The notes beneath the pieces were generated by a model, which worked only from the letters and a program-made list of their open reading frames with translations, was not told where the DNA came from and searched no databases. From a virus: a stretch of 23,330 nucleotides of DNA. Shown one piece after another: positions 1 through 7,593 of this stretch. Both the position numbers and the translations under genes were made by a program. The stretch spans positions 1 to 23,330 of the IMG/VR virus record IMGVR_UViG_3300047440_000577; one strand, 5' to 3'. Position 1 is the stretch's first letter. The number at the start of each line of letters is the position of its first letter.

Positions 1-78
1 CGACCTTCCGAACCCACCCCGGAGGCAACTTTTGATATGGATGAAATTGGGCGTCAATTTTTTGGAGGTTGATTTCGG
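1..78 (+). other. Left edge: possible 3' end of an upstream gene
   Basis: These leading bases hold the ribosome binding site for the small terminase and perhaps the tail of a preceding gene. Frame 1 is open from the edge to a TGA at 70-72 and would encode a C-terminus ending DEIGRQFFGG. Frame 2 is open to a TGA at 80-82, which overlaps the GTG start at 79 in the GTGA pattern seen elsewhere in this operon, and has the higher third-position GC. I cannot decide between them from so few codons. No cos or pac signal is recognisable. Confidence 0.3.
64..69 (+). promoter_or_regulatory. Ribosome binding site of the small terminase gene
   Basis: GGAGGT at 64-69 lies 9 bases before the GTG at 79. It supports that non-ATG start, which also gives the canonical N-terminus of the family. 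Confidence 0.75.
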
Positions 79-618
79 GTGAAAGGTCGAAAACCGAAAC
101 CGGCCGGGGTTCGGGCGCTTCATGGGTCGCGGACGCGGCCGCATCACCACGATGTACTGCCGTCCGGAGATGAGGACACCTCGTCAAGTCAGGTGCCAGC
201 TGTGGCCGAGGTCATCGAGCCGCCGGTTGGCCTGGTGAAATCGGAGCGAGCGTATTGGCATCGGTTTGCGCCACTGCTGTCTGGCGCCAAGGTCTTGACG
301 CCGGCGGATGTCGAAACGCTCGCGGATTACTGCCGGGCGTGCGTGGCCGTGGATGACCGCGGCCGTCGTCTGCGCACCGAGCTGCGGCGCCGCGTGCTCG
401 ATAACCAGACGGTCCGGATGCTCGACAGCCAGCTGCGAGGATGGGTGGAGAAGAAAACCAAGATCGCGGGGGAGCTCGGGTTGACGGCCATTGCGAGGAC
501 GCGTGTGAACTGGTCCGGCCATCACCAGGTGCTCAATGAGATCACGAAGCCGGCCTCGAAGCTTGCGCAATTGCAGGCGCAGGCCACGGCGCTCAGGCGC
601 CCTGTGAGCCTCAAATGA
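79..618 (+). CDS. terS: Terminase small subunit, P27 family
   Basis: This 179-residue protein is the DNA-recognition subunit of the packaging motor; it should bind the packaging site and hand the genome to the large subunit. The N-terminus KGRKPKP followed by a short basic, disordered stretch is the signature of the P27 (Terminase_4) family. A helical region follows, with a pattern of the type LTPADVETLADYCRACVAV (residues about 73-91), as in relatives. The GTG start is backed by a GGAGGT site 9 bases upstream. The stop overlaps the large terminase start in ATGA, the usual arrangement for the pair. Confidence 0.9.
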   Translation: MKGRKPKPAGVRALHGSRTRPHHHDVLPSGDEDTSSSQVPAVAEVIEPPVGLVKSERAYWHRFAPLLSGAKVLTPADVETLADYCRACVAVDDRGRRLRTELRRRVLDNQTVRMLDSQLRGWVEKKTKIAGELGLTAIARTRVNWSGHHQVLNEITKPASKLAQLQAQATALRRPVSLK

Positions 619-2312
619 CCTTCACCCACAGGGTTGACCAATACGCCGTGCGCGTGCACGAGAGCGACATCGTGGCGGGCCCGCTCGTCCGTCTGGCATG
701 TCAGCGCCACCTCGAGGATCGACGCCAGGCGGCGAAGAAATCTGGCCATAAGGCTGGGATCTGGTTTCACGAGGCGGCCGCCAACCACGTCATCGAATTC
801 TTTGAAGGGGTGCTGCGCTTGCCGGACACGCTGGACGAGGATGGCGATCCCGTGCCGTTCGGGCTGACGCCGGCCAACACGTTCATCGTTGGCTCGATTT
901 TCGGCTGGAAGATGACTGACGGCTGGCGCCGGTTCCGTGAAGCCTACGTCGAGGAAGGGAAGGGCAACGCCAAAACGCCGCTCGGCGCCGGCATCGGACT
1001 GTATGGGCTCACCATGGACGGTGAGCAGGCCGCCGAGATCTATTCGGTGGCGTCCGGCATCGAGCAAGCCCGCATCTGCTGGCGCGACGCCGATCGGATG
1101 GTCGGCGCCTCGCCGGACTTGCGCGAGCTCGTCTACCGCGGCGCCGACAACCTGGCCTATGCGGCGACCTACTCCTGGTTTCGCCCGCTCTCGAAGGAAA
1201 AGCGCGGCAAGTCCGGCCCGCGGCCGCACATCGTGATCTTCGACGAGATGCACGAGTATGCCGATGCGGTCGTCGTCAACAAGATGCGCGCCGGCACGAA
1301 GCGGCGCAAGCAACCGCTGTCGCTGGGCATCACGAACAGTGGGTATGACCGGACGTCGATCTGTTGGCAGCATCATGAGCACAGCCGCCGCGTGCTCGAG
1401 GGGATCGTTGACGACCCGCGGCACTTCGCCTTCGTCTGCGGCCTCGACGAGGGGGACGATCCGATGACCGATTCGCGCTGTCACGCGAAAGCGAATCCGA
1501 ACCTCGGGTACATCATCCAGCAGGAGTATCTCGATCGCCAGGTCGCGAACGCGCAGCACATTCCGAGTGAAACGAACACGGTCTTGCGCCTGAATTTCTG
1601 CGTCTGGACGCAGGCCCATACGCCCGCCTGGGCGATGGCGAAGTGGCTCGACGCCGGCAAGCGACTCGTCATCAAGGACGAAGACCTGATCGGCCATCCC
1701 TGTTACGGCGGACTCGATCTCGGTCAGACCGATGACTTCGCGTCATGGGTGCGTCTCTGGGATCTCGGTCATTTGTGTGCGATCAAGGTGCGGTTCTGGC
1801 TGCCGCGTGCCGCGCTCGAGAAGTATCCGGACCGACCGTACGCCGAATGGGAACGGGCCACCATCGATGGCCATCCGCTGCTCGAGGTGACGGAAGGGAA
1901 TACGACGGACGTCGATCTGATTGAAGAGGCCGTGCTGCAGGATGCGCGGAATGACGGCGTCCTCGAGATCGCCTACGACAAGCGCTTCGCGCAGCAGCTC
2001 GCGCTCCATCTGCAGGGCGGCGGCATCACGATGGTCGACACGCCACAAGGGTATGCGCTCAACGAACCGATCCGGTCCGTCTCCAAGCTGATTGCCGACG
2101 GCGAGCTCGCGCACGGCAACAACCTGATCATGACGTGGCAGATGGATAACACGGTGCTGCGCCCTGGTCGCAACAAGGAAGTGCGGCTCGACAAAGAGGC
2201 GTCGAAAGAGAAGATCGACGGACCGTCCGCGCTGGTCATGGCGAACGCGCGGCGGATTGCGCAGGCAAAACCCAAAGATTACCAGTTGATCATTCTCGGG
2301 AGCCGCGTATGA
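615..2312 (+). CDS. terL: Terminase large subunit, Terminase_1 (HK97-like) type
   Basis: This 565-residue protein is the ATPase-nuclease that drives DNA into the prohead and cuts it. The N-terminal ATPase half shows a Walker-A-like loop EGKGNAKT (114-121; this family uses a degenerate version), Walker B IVIFDE (206-211) and a coupling motif around GITNSG (238-243). The C-terminal nuclease half has acidic residues in the expected places: D368 in GGLDLGQTDD, D455 in IAYDKRF and D535 in KIDGPSALVMA. Length is normal for the family. It overlaps terS by four bases (ATGA) and is itself overlapped by the first sugar-enzyme-island gene, so terminase and island are probably translated from one message. 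Confidence 0.95.
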   Translation: MTFTHRVDQYAVRVHESDIVAGPLVRLACQRHLEDRRQAAKKSGHKAGIWFHEAAANHVIEFFEGVLRLPDTLDEDGDPVPFGLTPANTFIVGSIFGWKMTDGWRRFREAYVEEGKGNAKTPLGAGIGLYGLTMDGEQAAEIYSVASGIEQARICWRDADRMVGASPDLRELVYRGADNLAYAATYSWFRPLSKEKRGKSGPRPHIVIFDEMHEYADAVVVNKMRAGTKRRKQPLSLGITNSGYDRTSICWQHHEHSRRVLEGIVDDPRHFAFVCGLDEGDDPMTDSRCHAKANPNLGYIIQQEYLDRQVANAQHIPSETNTVLRLNFCVWTQAHTPAWAMAKWLDAGKRLVIKDEDLIGHPCYGGLDLGQTDDFASWVRLWDLGHLCAIKVRFWLPRAALEKYPDRPYAEWERATIDGHPLLEVTEGNTTDVDLIEEAVLQDARNDGVLEIAYDKRFAQQLALHLQGGGITMVDTPQGYALNEPIRSVSKLIADGELAHGNNLIMTWQMDNTVLRPGRNKEVRLDKEASKEKIDGPSALVMANARRIAQAKPKDYQLIILGSRV

Positions 2313-2878
2313 ACCTCACCGCCGCGCTCGCCACTGAGGGATGGATGGCCGAAGACGAATTGATCTGGCTCGCTGAGCAGGCGCAGTCGTGCCAGGAGAT
2401 TATCGAAGTCGGCTGTTGGAAGGGCCGCTCCACACTGGCGCTCGCCGACAACACACCGGGCCATGTCTGGGCCGTCGATCATTGGCGCGGGACCGCAGGC
2501 GATCCTCATCTCGCCGAAGTGGAAAGGCTTGGTGGTCCCGACGGCCTCTATCAAGAGTTTTGTCGCAACATGGGCGACCAGGTGAGAGGGCGCATGAGAG
2601 ACAACATCAGCATATTGCGGATGGATGCCTCCGAGGCGGCGAGCTATTTTCGACCGGCCTCGGTTGATCTGATCTTTATCGATGCGAGCCACATCTACGC
2701 CGACGTCAAGCGAGACCTCGAGACCTACAGGCCGTTCGTGAAGCCCGGCGGGATTCTCTGTGGCCACGATTACGCCTGCCCGGTGCACATCGGCGTGCAA
2801 CACGCGGTCGATGCACTCTTCCCGACCGTCAACCGCGCCGCGATGTCGATCTGGTGGATCAGAAAAGATGCCGCGTAA
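2309..2878 (+). CDS. Class I SAM-dependent methyltransferase, Methyltransf_24-like (first copy)
   Basis: This 189-residue protein has a Rossmann-fold methyltransferase core. Motif I is IIEVGCWKGRST (31-42). The acidic end of strand 2 is AVDHW (55-59). A later strand carries FIDASHIY (123-130), followed by FVKPGG (143-148) and GHDY (152-155). This layout matches PF13578 (Methyltransf_24), whose members are often found beside glycosyltransferases and often act on sugars. The substrate cannot be read from sequence. The ATG overlaps the terL stop (ATGA). It resembles the enzyme at 3032-3610, suggesting an old duplication. No signal peptide or membrane segment is evident, so it should be cytosolic. 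Confidence 0.85.
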   Translation: MNLTAALATEGWMAEDELIWLAEQAQSCQEIIEVGCWKGRSTLALADNTPGHVWAVDHWRGTAGDPHLAEVERLGGPDGLYQEFCRNMGDQVRGRMRDNISILRMDASEAASYFRPASVDLIFIDASHIYADVKRDLETYRPFVKPGGILCGHDYACPVHIGVQHAVDALFPTVNRAAMSIWWIRKDAA

Positions 2879-3035
2879 AGGCCAACGTCAACCGAAGACG
2901 CCCCAGCAAATTGAACGCTGGAAAGCCACGATGAACGATCCGCTGCGGCGGGCGCTCTGGCGGGCGAAGATTTCGCAGACGATCCGCGCGAAGGGCATTA
3001 CCCCGCAGTTATATGCGCGGCGGGAGACCTCATGA
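2868..3035 (+). CDS. Small basic protein, NUMOD3-like
   Basis: This 55-residue, strongly basic protein begins MPRKGQRQPKTPQQIERWK and contains WRAKISQTIRAKG. The pattern of a basic start, an ERWK/M stretch and a KIS..I+.KG end recalls NUMOD3-type DNA-binding segments associated with phage homing endonucleases, but no nuclease domain is present. The ATG at 2868 overlaps the end of the preceding methyltransferase by 11 bases, and its stop overlaps the next start in ATGA, which supports it as a real gene. It may be a remnant of a homing element or a small DNA- or RNA-binding protein. The function is not established. Confidence 0.6.
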   Translation: MPRKGQRQPKTPQQIERWKATMNDPLRRALWRAKISQTIRAKGITPQLYARRETS

Positions 3036-3610
3036 GGCCTGAACTGGACAACCTTCCGTCTCCGAACTGGTTTCATCATGGCGAGGAGATCCTGACGTTG
3101 CTGGAGCTCAACCAGGCGAAGATCTGCGTGGAGCTCGGGTCCAATCGGGGTTGCTCGGCGATCGCGATGGCGAGACTCATCCGGAAGTGGGGCGGGAAAT
3201 TGACGTGCGTGGATACCTGGTCGCAGAGCCAGCCAGGCTACGTCGATCTGGCGGACTTCGTCGCGAATGTCGCGGCGGCCGGTGTCACGGAGACGGTGGA
3301 TGCCATCCGCCGTACGACGCTCGAGGCCGCGGCGGACTGGGATCGCGGGCCCATCGATGCGCTCTATGTGGATGCGGGGCACACCAAGGAAGAGTGTCTG
3401 GCGGACCTCAAGGCGTGGTGGCCGCACATCCGCGTCGGCGGCCTCGTCATTGGCGATGACTATGATGACCCGCATGGGATTCCCGCCCTCGGCGTGACCG
3501 CGGCGTGGGATGCCTTCGAGCAGACTTACGCGCAGCCCTTCACGCGGGTCACGACGGCCGGCGGTCAGCTGGCCGGTGGCAGTCGTCTGATCTGGGGGCT
3601 CAAGCGATGA
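3032..3610 (+). CDS. Class I SAM-dependent methyltransferase, Methyltransf_24-like (second copy)
   Basis: This 192-residue protein has the same motif order as the enzyme at 2309-2878: CVELGSNRGCS (32-42), VDTW (60-63), YVDAGHTKE (112-120) and GDDY (141-144). It differs enough in sequence to be a diverged paralogue or a separate acquisition. The D-W pair after strand 2 and the D-x-x-H motif are conserved in both, so both probably bind SAM in the same way but may act on different acceptors. It is coupled by ATGA overlaps at both ends. It sits among glycosyltransferases, so O-methylation of a sugar is a reasonable guess; the acceptor is unknown. Confidence 0.85.
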   Translation: MRPELDNLPSPNWFHHGEEILTLLELNQAKICVELGSNRGCSAIAMARLIRKWGGKLTCVDTWSQSQPGYVDLADFVANVAAAGVTETVDAIRRTTLEAAADWDRGPIDALYVDAGHTKEECLADLKAWWPHIRVGGLVIGDDYDDPHGIPALGVTAAWDAFEQTYAQPFTRVTTAGGQLAGGSRLIWGLKR

Positions 3611-4383
3611 CGATCGTCGTGTTCTCCAAGGATCGCGCGCTGCAGCTCGACGCGTTCCTGCGATCATATGAACGGTGGGTCTGGCCTCAGTGCAATATCG
3701 ATGTCGTGTACTTGGCGACTTCCGATCGGCACCGCGCAGCCTATCAGCAGGTCTTTGCCCGCCATCGCTGTGCCTTCCCCCGCGAACAAGCGGACTTCAA
3801 AGCGACGCTGTTGTCGATCTTCCCGCCGGAAGGATTCGTCGTGTTCTTTGTGGATGACCAGGTATTCATTCGTCCCTGGCGGGTCGAGCAGATCGGAGGC
3901 CTCAGCTTACGACTCGCCCCGCATTTGACGCGGTGCTACCCGATGAATGCCGAGCAGGCCGTGCCCTCGTTCTTGCCGCTGACCGAGACCTTGCAATGCT
4001 GGCGATGGGCGGATGGCCAGGGCGACTGGGGTTATCCGCTCTCGCTTGACGGCCATGTCTTCGACCTGGAGGAATTCGGGCCGATTCTGGAAGGCTTGGA
4101 GTTTCATTCCCCGAACACCTTGGAAGCGGCACTCTTCCGGCAGGCCTTGCCGAGGTATCGCGATCGCTCAGGGATCTGCTACCGAGAATCGCGCGTCGTG
4201 AATGTGCCCTGGAACACGGTGCAGCGCTGCCAAACGCCGAATCGTTGCGCCGAGGCCATGAGCCCGGACGCGATGCTCGAGCGCTGGGAAGCCGGCGAGC
4301 AGATTGCGCTCGAGGCGCTCTACGGCATCGTGAACGAAAGCTGCCACCAGGAATTCCCCTTGGTCCTCGAACGGCGGGTATGA
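3607..4383 (+). CDS. Putative GT-A-type glycosyltransferase
   Basis: This 258-residue protein begins MTIVVFSKDRALQLDAFLRS, the beta-strand plus helix start common to GT-A glycosyltransferases. It has an acidic metal-binding-like motif FFVDDQVF (80-87) at the position expected for a DxD. The rest (for example DGHVFDLEEFGPILEGLEF) matches no family I can name, so the GT assignment rests on the N-terminus, the acidic motif and the neighbours. No membrane helix is seen. The ATG at 3607 overlaps the previous stop; a longer upstream start at 3505 would overlap the methyltransferase by about 100 bases and is unlikely. Confidence 0.65.
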   Translation: MTIVVFSKDRALQLDAFLRSYERWVWPQCNIDVVYLATSDRHRAAYQQVFARHRCAFPREQADFKATLLSIFPPEGFVVFFVDDQVFIRPWRVEQIGGLSLRLAPHLTRCYPMNAEQAVPSFLPLTETLQCWRWADGQGDWGYPLSLDGHVFDLEEFGPILEGLEFHSPNTLEAALFRQALPRYRDRSGICYRESRVVNVPWNTVQRCQTPNRCAEAMSPDAMLERWEAGEQIALEALYGIVNESCHQEFPLVLERRV

Positions 4384-5240
4384 AGCGGATCTACATCACG
4401 TTCAGCGGCGCTCCGTACGAGGCGACGACCAAGTTGATCGTCGAGCGCGGCCGGTCGCTCGGGGTTGATGACGTGGTCGTCTACGATGATCGCTGGCTCG
4501 TCAAGCAGGAGTTCTACGCGCAGAATCGTTGGCTCTGGGATCACCCCCACAAGCGAGGCTTTGGCTGGTATGCGTGGAAACCGTTCATCATCTGGGACGC
4601 GCTCTCCAAACTGCAAAATGGCGACATCGTCCTCTATACGGATGCCGACACCGAGCCGATCGCCGATCTGAGTCCGCTCTTTGCTCAGTGTCTCGCCCAG
4701 GGCGGCATCATGCTCTTTGCCTCTGAGAACCATTTGCAGTTCGAATGGTGCAAGAGAGATTGCTATCTGACGATGGGACAAAGGATTGACTATGGCGCGC
4801 CCGCCGGCGTGGCGCGATTTGCGCTCTTTCAAAAAGGGCCGTGGAAGGTGACGCAGTTCCTGATGGAGTGGTTGACCTATTGCGTGAACCCCACCACCAC
4901 TACCTTTGATCGGTCCGTGCTTGGCGCTGAAGTGCCGGGATTCATCGAACACCGCACCGAACAGGCGATCATGTCGAACCTCGCGCACAAGTACCAGATT
5001 GAGCTGCATCGTGAGGCCTGCCAGTCAGGAAACGGGTCGTCACGAGACCGTCATCTCTATCAGCAACTGTTCGTCCAGCATGATGACGACGTCGAACATG
5101 TGACCGCGCCAGTGCAGGGGAGTGCCTTCGCGAATATCGAATCGACAGATTGTCTCTGCGTAGAGACGGTCCAAGGCGACCGCTTTTTGGCGCGCCATCT
5201 GGATTGTCCCCTTCATGGTCGTGTGTCTGCGGACCGATGA
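4380..5240 (+). CDS. Putative glycosyltransferase (RGFGWYAWKP/DAD type)
   Basis: This 286-residue protein carries RGFGWYAWKPFII (59-71) followed by GDIVLYTDADTEPI (81-94). Proteins with this R-G-[FY]-G-[YW]-W-K-P block and a DxD in the next strand are found in polysaccharide clusters as GT-A-like transferases. The DAD (88-90) is the likely nucleotide-sugar and metal site. The C-terminal third, with D/E/H-rich segments such as QHDDDVEHV, is less typical. No membrane anchor is visible. The ATG at 4380 overlaps the upstream stop (ATGA); longer starts would run deep into the previous gene. Donor and acceptor are unknown. Confidence 0.75.
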   Translation: MKRIYITFSGAPYEATTKLIVERGRSLGVDDVVVYDDRWLVKQEFYAQNRWLWDHPHKRGFGWYAWKPFIIWDALSKLQNGDIVLYTDADTEPIADLSPLFAQCLAQGGIMLFASENHLQFEWCKRDCYLTMGQRIDYGAPAGVARFALFQKGPWKVTQFLMEWLTYCVNPTTTTFDRSVLGAEVPGFIEHRTEQAIMSNLAHKYQIELHREACQSGNGSSRDRHLYQQLFVQHDDDVEHVTAPVQGSAFANIESTDCLCVETVQGDRFLARHLDCPLHGRVSADR

Positions 5241-5250
5241 AAGGATCTGT

Positions 5251-5985
5251 GTGCACATATCGGATCTGACTGGGCTCTCCATGTGGCAGGACTGGCAGCG
5301 CATCGTCGAGCAAGCGTTGCCGTTCTACGCGCGCAGTCCGATTTACGTGAATCAGGATGTCACCCTCGAGGAGATGGAACGGATCGTCGCGGCCTTACCG
5401 CACGTCTACGATGTCTCAGGCATGGTGCGCGACGCAACGCATGGGGCACGGGTCTTTGAGACGAGCCGCGGGGCGATGACGCGTCAATGGGTGGACGGGA
5501 ACGTTGAGATCAACTTTCTCGTCCGGGCGCTGCCCTCCCTGCGAGACATGCATGTGCTGGACATTGGCGCCGGGTACGGTCGACTCGCGGTGATGCTCGC
5601 GCCGCTCGTGCAGTCCTATACCTGCGTGGATCCGGTCCCGGTCTCGACGATGGTCTCTCGCGAATACACGCGTCAGTACGCCCCAGCGGTGACGATTCTG
5701 GACCTGGCGGAATTTTGCGCGGCGACCGTGCACCCAACGCTCGCCATCAATATTCATAGCTGGAATGAATGCTCGTATCAGCAGATTGCGAACTGGCTCG
5801 AGGCGCTGGCCACGTTGAATGTCCGCTATCTCTTCACGGTCACGCATGAGCCCGACAGGGACATCTATCTGACCTGGGACGGACGGCAGAACTTCAAGAC
5901 GCTGCTCACTGAGCGCTATACCGTCATCGCGGAAGAGTGCCTGGGCTTCAGAGGGTGTCCGCACGTCCTCTGGGAACGACGATGA
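5251..5985 (+). CDS. SAM-dependent methyltransferase, sugar O-methyltransferase-like
   Basis: With the GTG at 5251 this is a 244-residue protein. Motif I is VLDIGAGYGRLA (102-113) and the strand 2 acid is in CVDP (about 125-128). A central NIHSWNECS...WLEAL segment recalls the SxSEM/W-L region of putative sugar O-methyltransferases. An O-methyltransferase capping a glycan would fit the neighbouring genes. The start is uncertain. GTG 5251 has AGGA at 5242-5245 and lies just after the previous stop, so I prefer it. ATG 5281 would give 234 residues and lacks a clear site; ATG 5215 would overlap the previous gene by 26 bases. The end overlaps the next start in ATGA. Confidence 0.75.
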   Translation: MHISDLTGLSMWQDWQRIVEQALPFYARSPIYVNQDVTLEEMERIVAALPHVYDVSGMVRDATHGARVFETSRGAMTRQWVDGNVEINFLVRALPSLRDMHVLDIGAGYGRLAVMLAPLVQSYTCVDPVPVSTMVSREYTRQYAPAVTILDLAEFCAATVHPTLAINIHSWNECSYQQIANWLEALATLNVRYLFTVTHEPDRDIYLTWDGRQNFKTLLTERYTVIAEECLGFRGCPHVLWERR

Positions 5986-6584
5986 AGAGCGTGATCATCT
6001 ACTGCCCGCATCTGAATCGCGATCTGCGCGGGCTCTTGAATGTGGTGCCCTTCCCTGGGATTTGGACCGGTGAGAAAACCGAAAGGGGGGAGGATGGCTG
6101 CCTGCAATGCCACCAGGCGATCGTCGCCTACGCCAAGGCGCACCGATGGCCGTCCGTTTTCGTGATGGAAGACGATTGCGCCTTTACGCCTCATTACTCG
6201 ATGGCGTCTTGGGTCACCGCCGGTCAGTGGGCTCAGATGCACGGGTACGATGTGGTGGTCGGTGGCTCCACGCGGACCACGGGTGAGCGGGTGGTCAGCG
6301 ATGGCAAGATCGCCGTCGAGACCTTCACCAGCGCGCATTGCGTGATCTATCTGGAATCAGGCTATGACCGGATCCTGAAGACCACACAACCGCATGATGT
6401 CTCGATTGGGTTGAACGGCGCGAGGTGTTTGCTGCTCTGGCCCTTTGTCGCGGTGCAGCGTGCCGTCTTTTCTGGGATCGTCAGGCAGGAAGTGGATTAC
6501 ACGCTGCTGTACGAAGCCCATGAGAAGCGCCTCGGCCACGCGCTGGGCCTCCTGCAACCGCAGATTCCAATGCCGGTGTATTGA
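5982..6584 (+). CDS. GT25-like glycosyltransferase
   Basis: This 200-residue protein has the hallmark pair of GT family 25: GCLQCHQAIVAYAK (39-52), corresponding to the family's G-C-x-x-S-H-x-x-[IL] block, and shortly after it VFVMEDDCAFT (59-69) with the EDD metal-binding motif. GT25 includes bacterial lipooligosaccharide galactosyltransferases and the collagen hydroxylysine galactosyltransferases of animals. This copy is compact and carries Cys where the family usually has Ser before the His. No membrane segment is visible. It is coupled by ATGA upstream and TTGA downstream. GT25 membership is likely; the sugar and acceptor are unknown. Confidence 0.75.
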   Translation: MKSVIIYCPHLNRDLRGLLNVVPFPGIWTGEKTERGEDGCLQCHQAIVAYAKAHRWPSVFVMEDDCAFTPHYSMASWVTAGQWAQMHGYDVVVGGSTRTTGERVVSDGKIAVETFTSAHCVIYLESGYDRILKTTQPHDVSIGLNGARCLLLWPFVAVQRAVFSGIVRQEVDYTLLYEAHEKRLGHALGLLQPQIPMPVY

Positions 6585-6775
6585 CGGCTGATAAAACATT
6601 GCAAGAACGACTTGCCGATGCTGCACGTCGAGAAGATGAGTATCGTGAGCAGATGGCAGACATCGATTGCAAACATTGTGGGCATAGATGGGCCGCTCAT
6701 TTCGTGGCAGTCGATGGCATTGGTAATCTCGTGCGGCTGTGTCCTAACTGCACATTTGAAGCTAAAAACTCATGA
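6581..6775 (+). CDS. Small zinc-ribbon-like protein
   Basis: This 64-residue protein has an acidic/basic helical N-half (LQERLADAARREDEYREQMAD) followed by C30-x2-C33 and C54-x2-C57, a treble-clef or zinc-ribbon spacing. The TTG at 6581 overlaps the previous stop as TTGA, mirroring the ATGA junctions around it, and its own stop overlaps the next ATG; this decides the rare start. By hand count it has 94 G+C in 195 bases (48%), visibly lower than the genes on either side, which suggests a separate origin. Function is unknown; a nucleic-acid or protein-binding adaptor is possible. Confidence 0.65.
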   Translation: MTADKTLQERLADAARREDEYREQMADIDCKHCGHRWAAHFVAVDGIGNLVRLCPNCTFEAKNS

Positions 6776-7332
6776 TTAGCTTCGTGCTTCCGACGCTTGG
6801 TCGGCCTGGTCTCCTGCAGGCGCTCGACTCGATTGAAGTCTGGCCAGGCGACGAAGTGCTCGTCATTGGAGAAATGGCGAACCTGAATCCCTATATCCGA
6901 TCTTCTGATGTGCAGCGAGGGGTGCGATTCCTGCATTGCCCGCGCGGGAATGATTGGGGTCATACCGAGCGGAACTTCGCCAAGCCGTTTGCGAAAGGGC
7001 GCTACATCGCCAACCTTGACGATGACGACGTCTTTGCCCCGGGCACGCGAGCATTGATGGCGGACGCGATGGAGACGACGCCAGACCAGCCGGTGATCTT
7101 TCGGATGCGCTACCCGAATGGGATGACGCTTTGGTATCGATCCCATTTTCTCGGGGTGGGAAACGTCGGCACGCCGCAGATGTTTTTCCCAAACGATCTG
7201 GGCAAGCTCGGCACCTGGGGCAACTGCTATACCGGTGATTTTTCCTTCCTCGAAAGCTGTCGATGGAAGCCGGAGGAGTACGTATGGCGTGGAGAAATCA
7301 TCGCGCTGATTGGGCGAGACCAGAACACCTGA
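6772..7332 (+). CDS. GT2-family glycosyltransferase
   Basis: This 186-residue protein has a minimal GT-A domain: FVLPTLGRPGLLQALDSI at residues 4-21 (strand plus helix), a middle GNDWGHTERNFAKPFAKGRYI segment around 59-79, then NLDDDDVF (81-88) as the DxD-type metal and nucleotide-sugar site. It is shorter than most GT2 enzymes and lacks transmembrane segments, so it should be soluble. It closes the first island; 11 bases separate it from the ribbon-helix-helix gene. It shares the NDWG-to-acidic-motif layout with the GT2 at 14304-14924 in the second island. Confidence 0.85.
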   Translation: MISFVLPTLGRPGLLQALDSIEVWPGDEVLVIGEMANLNPYIRSSDVQRGVRFLHCPRGNDWGHTERNFAKPFAKGRYIANLDDDDVFAPGTRALMADAMETTPDQPVIFRMRYPNGMTLWYRSHFLGVGNVGTPQMFFPNDLGKLGTWGNCYTGDFSFLESCRWKPEEYVWRGEIIALIGRDQNT

Positions 7333-7343
7333 AAGGACACACG

Positions 7344-7535
7344 ATGCATAACGGCAGTCCTCCAGATGATTCGCCGCGGCGGCCGCGAGGTCGACCGAGG
7401 GTCGAAGAGCCCTCAAAGGAATTCTCGATTCGCTTGCCGCCACAGACGTACGACCGGTTGATCGACCTAGCGAAGCGGGAGGAGCAGAGCGTGAGCGCCA
7501 CCGTGCGGCAGCTCCTGATTCTTCGGCTGAAGTGA
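7344..7535 (+). CDS. Ribbon-helix-helix DNA-binding protein
   Basis: This 63-residue protein has an AT-hook-like basic arm, RRPRGRPR, followed by a CopG/Arc-type ribbon-helix-helix: strand EFSIRLPPQTYDRLIDLAK and second helix SVSATVRQLLILRLK. Such proteins dimerise and insert a two-stranded sheet into the DNA major groove, commonly as autorepressors or late-gene regulators. The ATG at 7344 has AAAGGA at 7332-7337, 6 bases upstream. It is the only clear transcription-factor-like gene here. It sits immediately before the capsid gene and an inverted repeat, so control of the head block or of its own operon is an obvious possibility, unproven from sequence. Confidence 0.85.
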   Translation: MHNGSPPDDSPRRPRGRPRVEEPSKEFSIRLPPQTYDRLIDLAKREEQSVSATVRQLLILRLK

Positions 7536-7551
7536 ATTTTCGTATCTGAAC

Positions 7552-7593
7552 AAATCCATCCCATCGCGAAAATGCATAGGATGGACGCCATCC
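7552..7593 (+). promoter_or_regulatory. Candidate operator/translational hairpin before the capsid gene
   Basis: The 58-base gap after the ribbon-helix-helix gene holds a perfect inverted repeat, GGATGG-ACG-CCATCC, at 7579-7593. It ends directly against the ATG of the protease-capsid gene. The likely ribosome binding bases (AGGA, 7578-7581) lie at the edge of and inside its left arm. A related CCATCCCATC stretch occurs at 7556-7565. This could be an operator for the upstream regulator, an RNA hairpin limiting capsid translation, or both. No convincing -35/-10 pair is seen. Confidence 0.5.

Noticed and set aside
522-1697. 391-residue open frame on the minus strand
   Set aside because: It lies antisense to the well-supported large terminase; GC-rich coding DNA commonly gives such frames, and the protein shows no recognisable motif.
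2309-7332. First island as a classical moron or serotype-conversion cassette
   Set aside because: There is no own promoter or terminator and no flippase or membrane transferase of the gtrA/gtrB type; instead there are four-base overlaps with flanking late genes.
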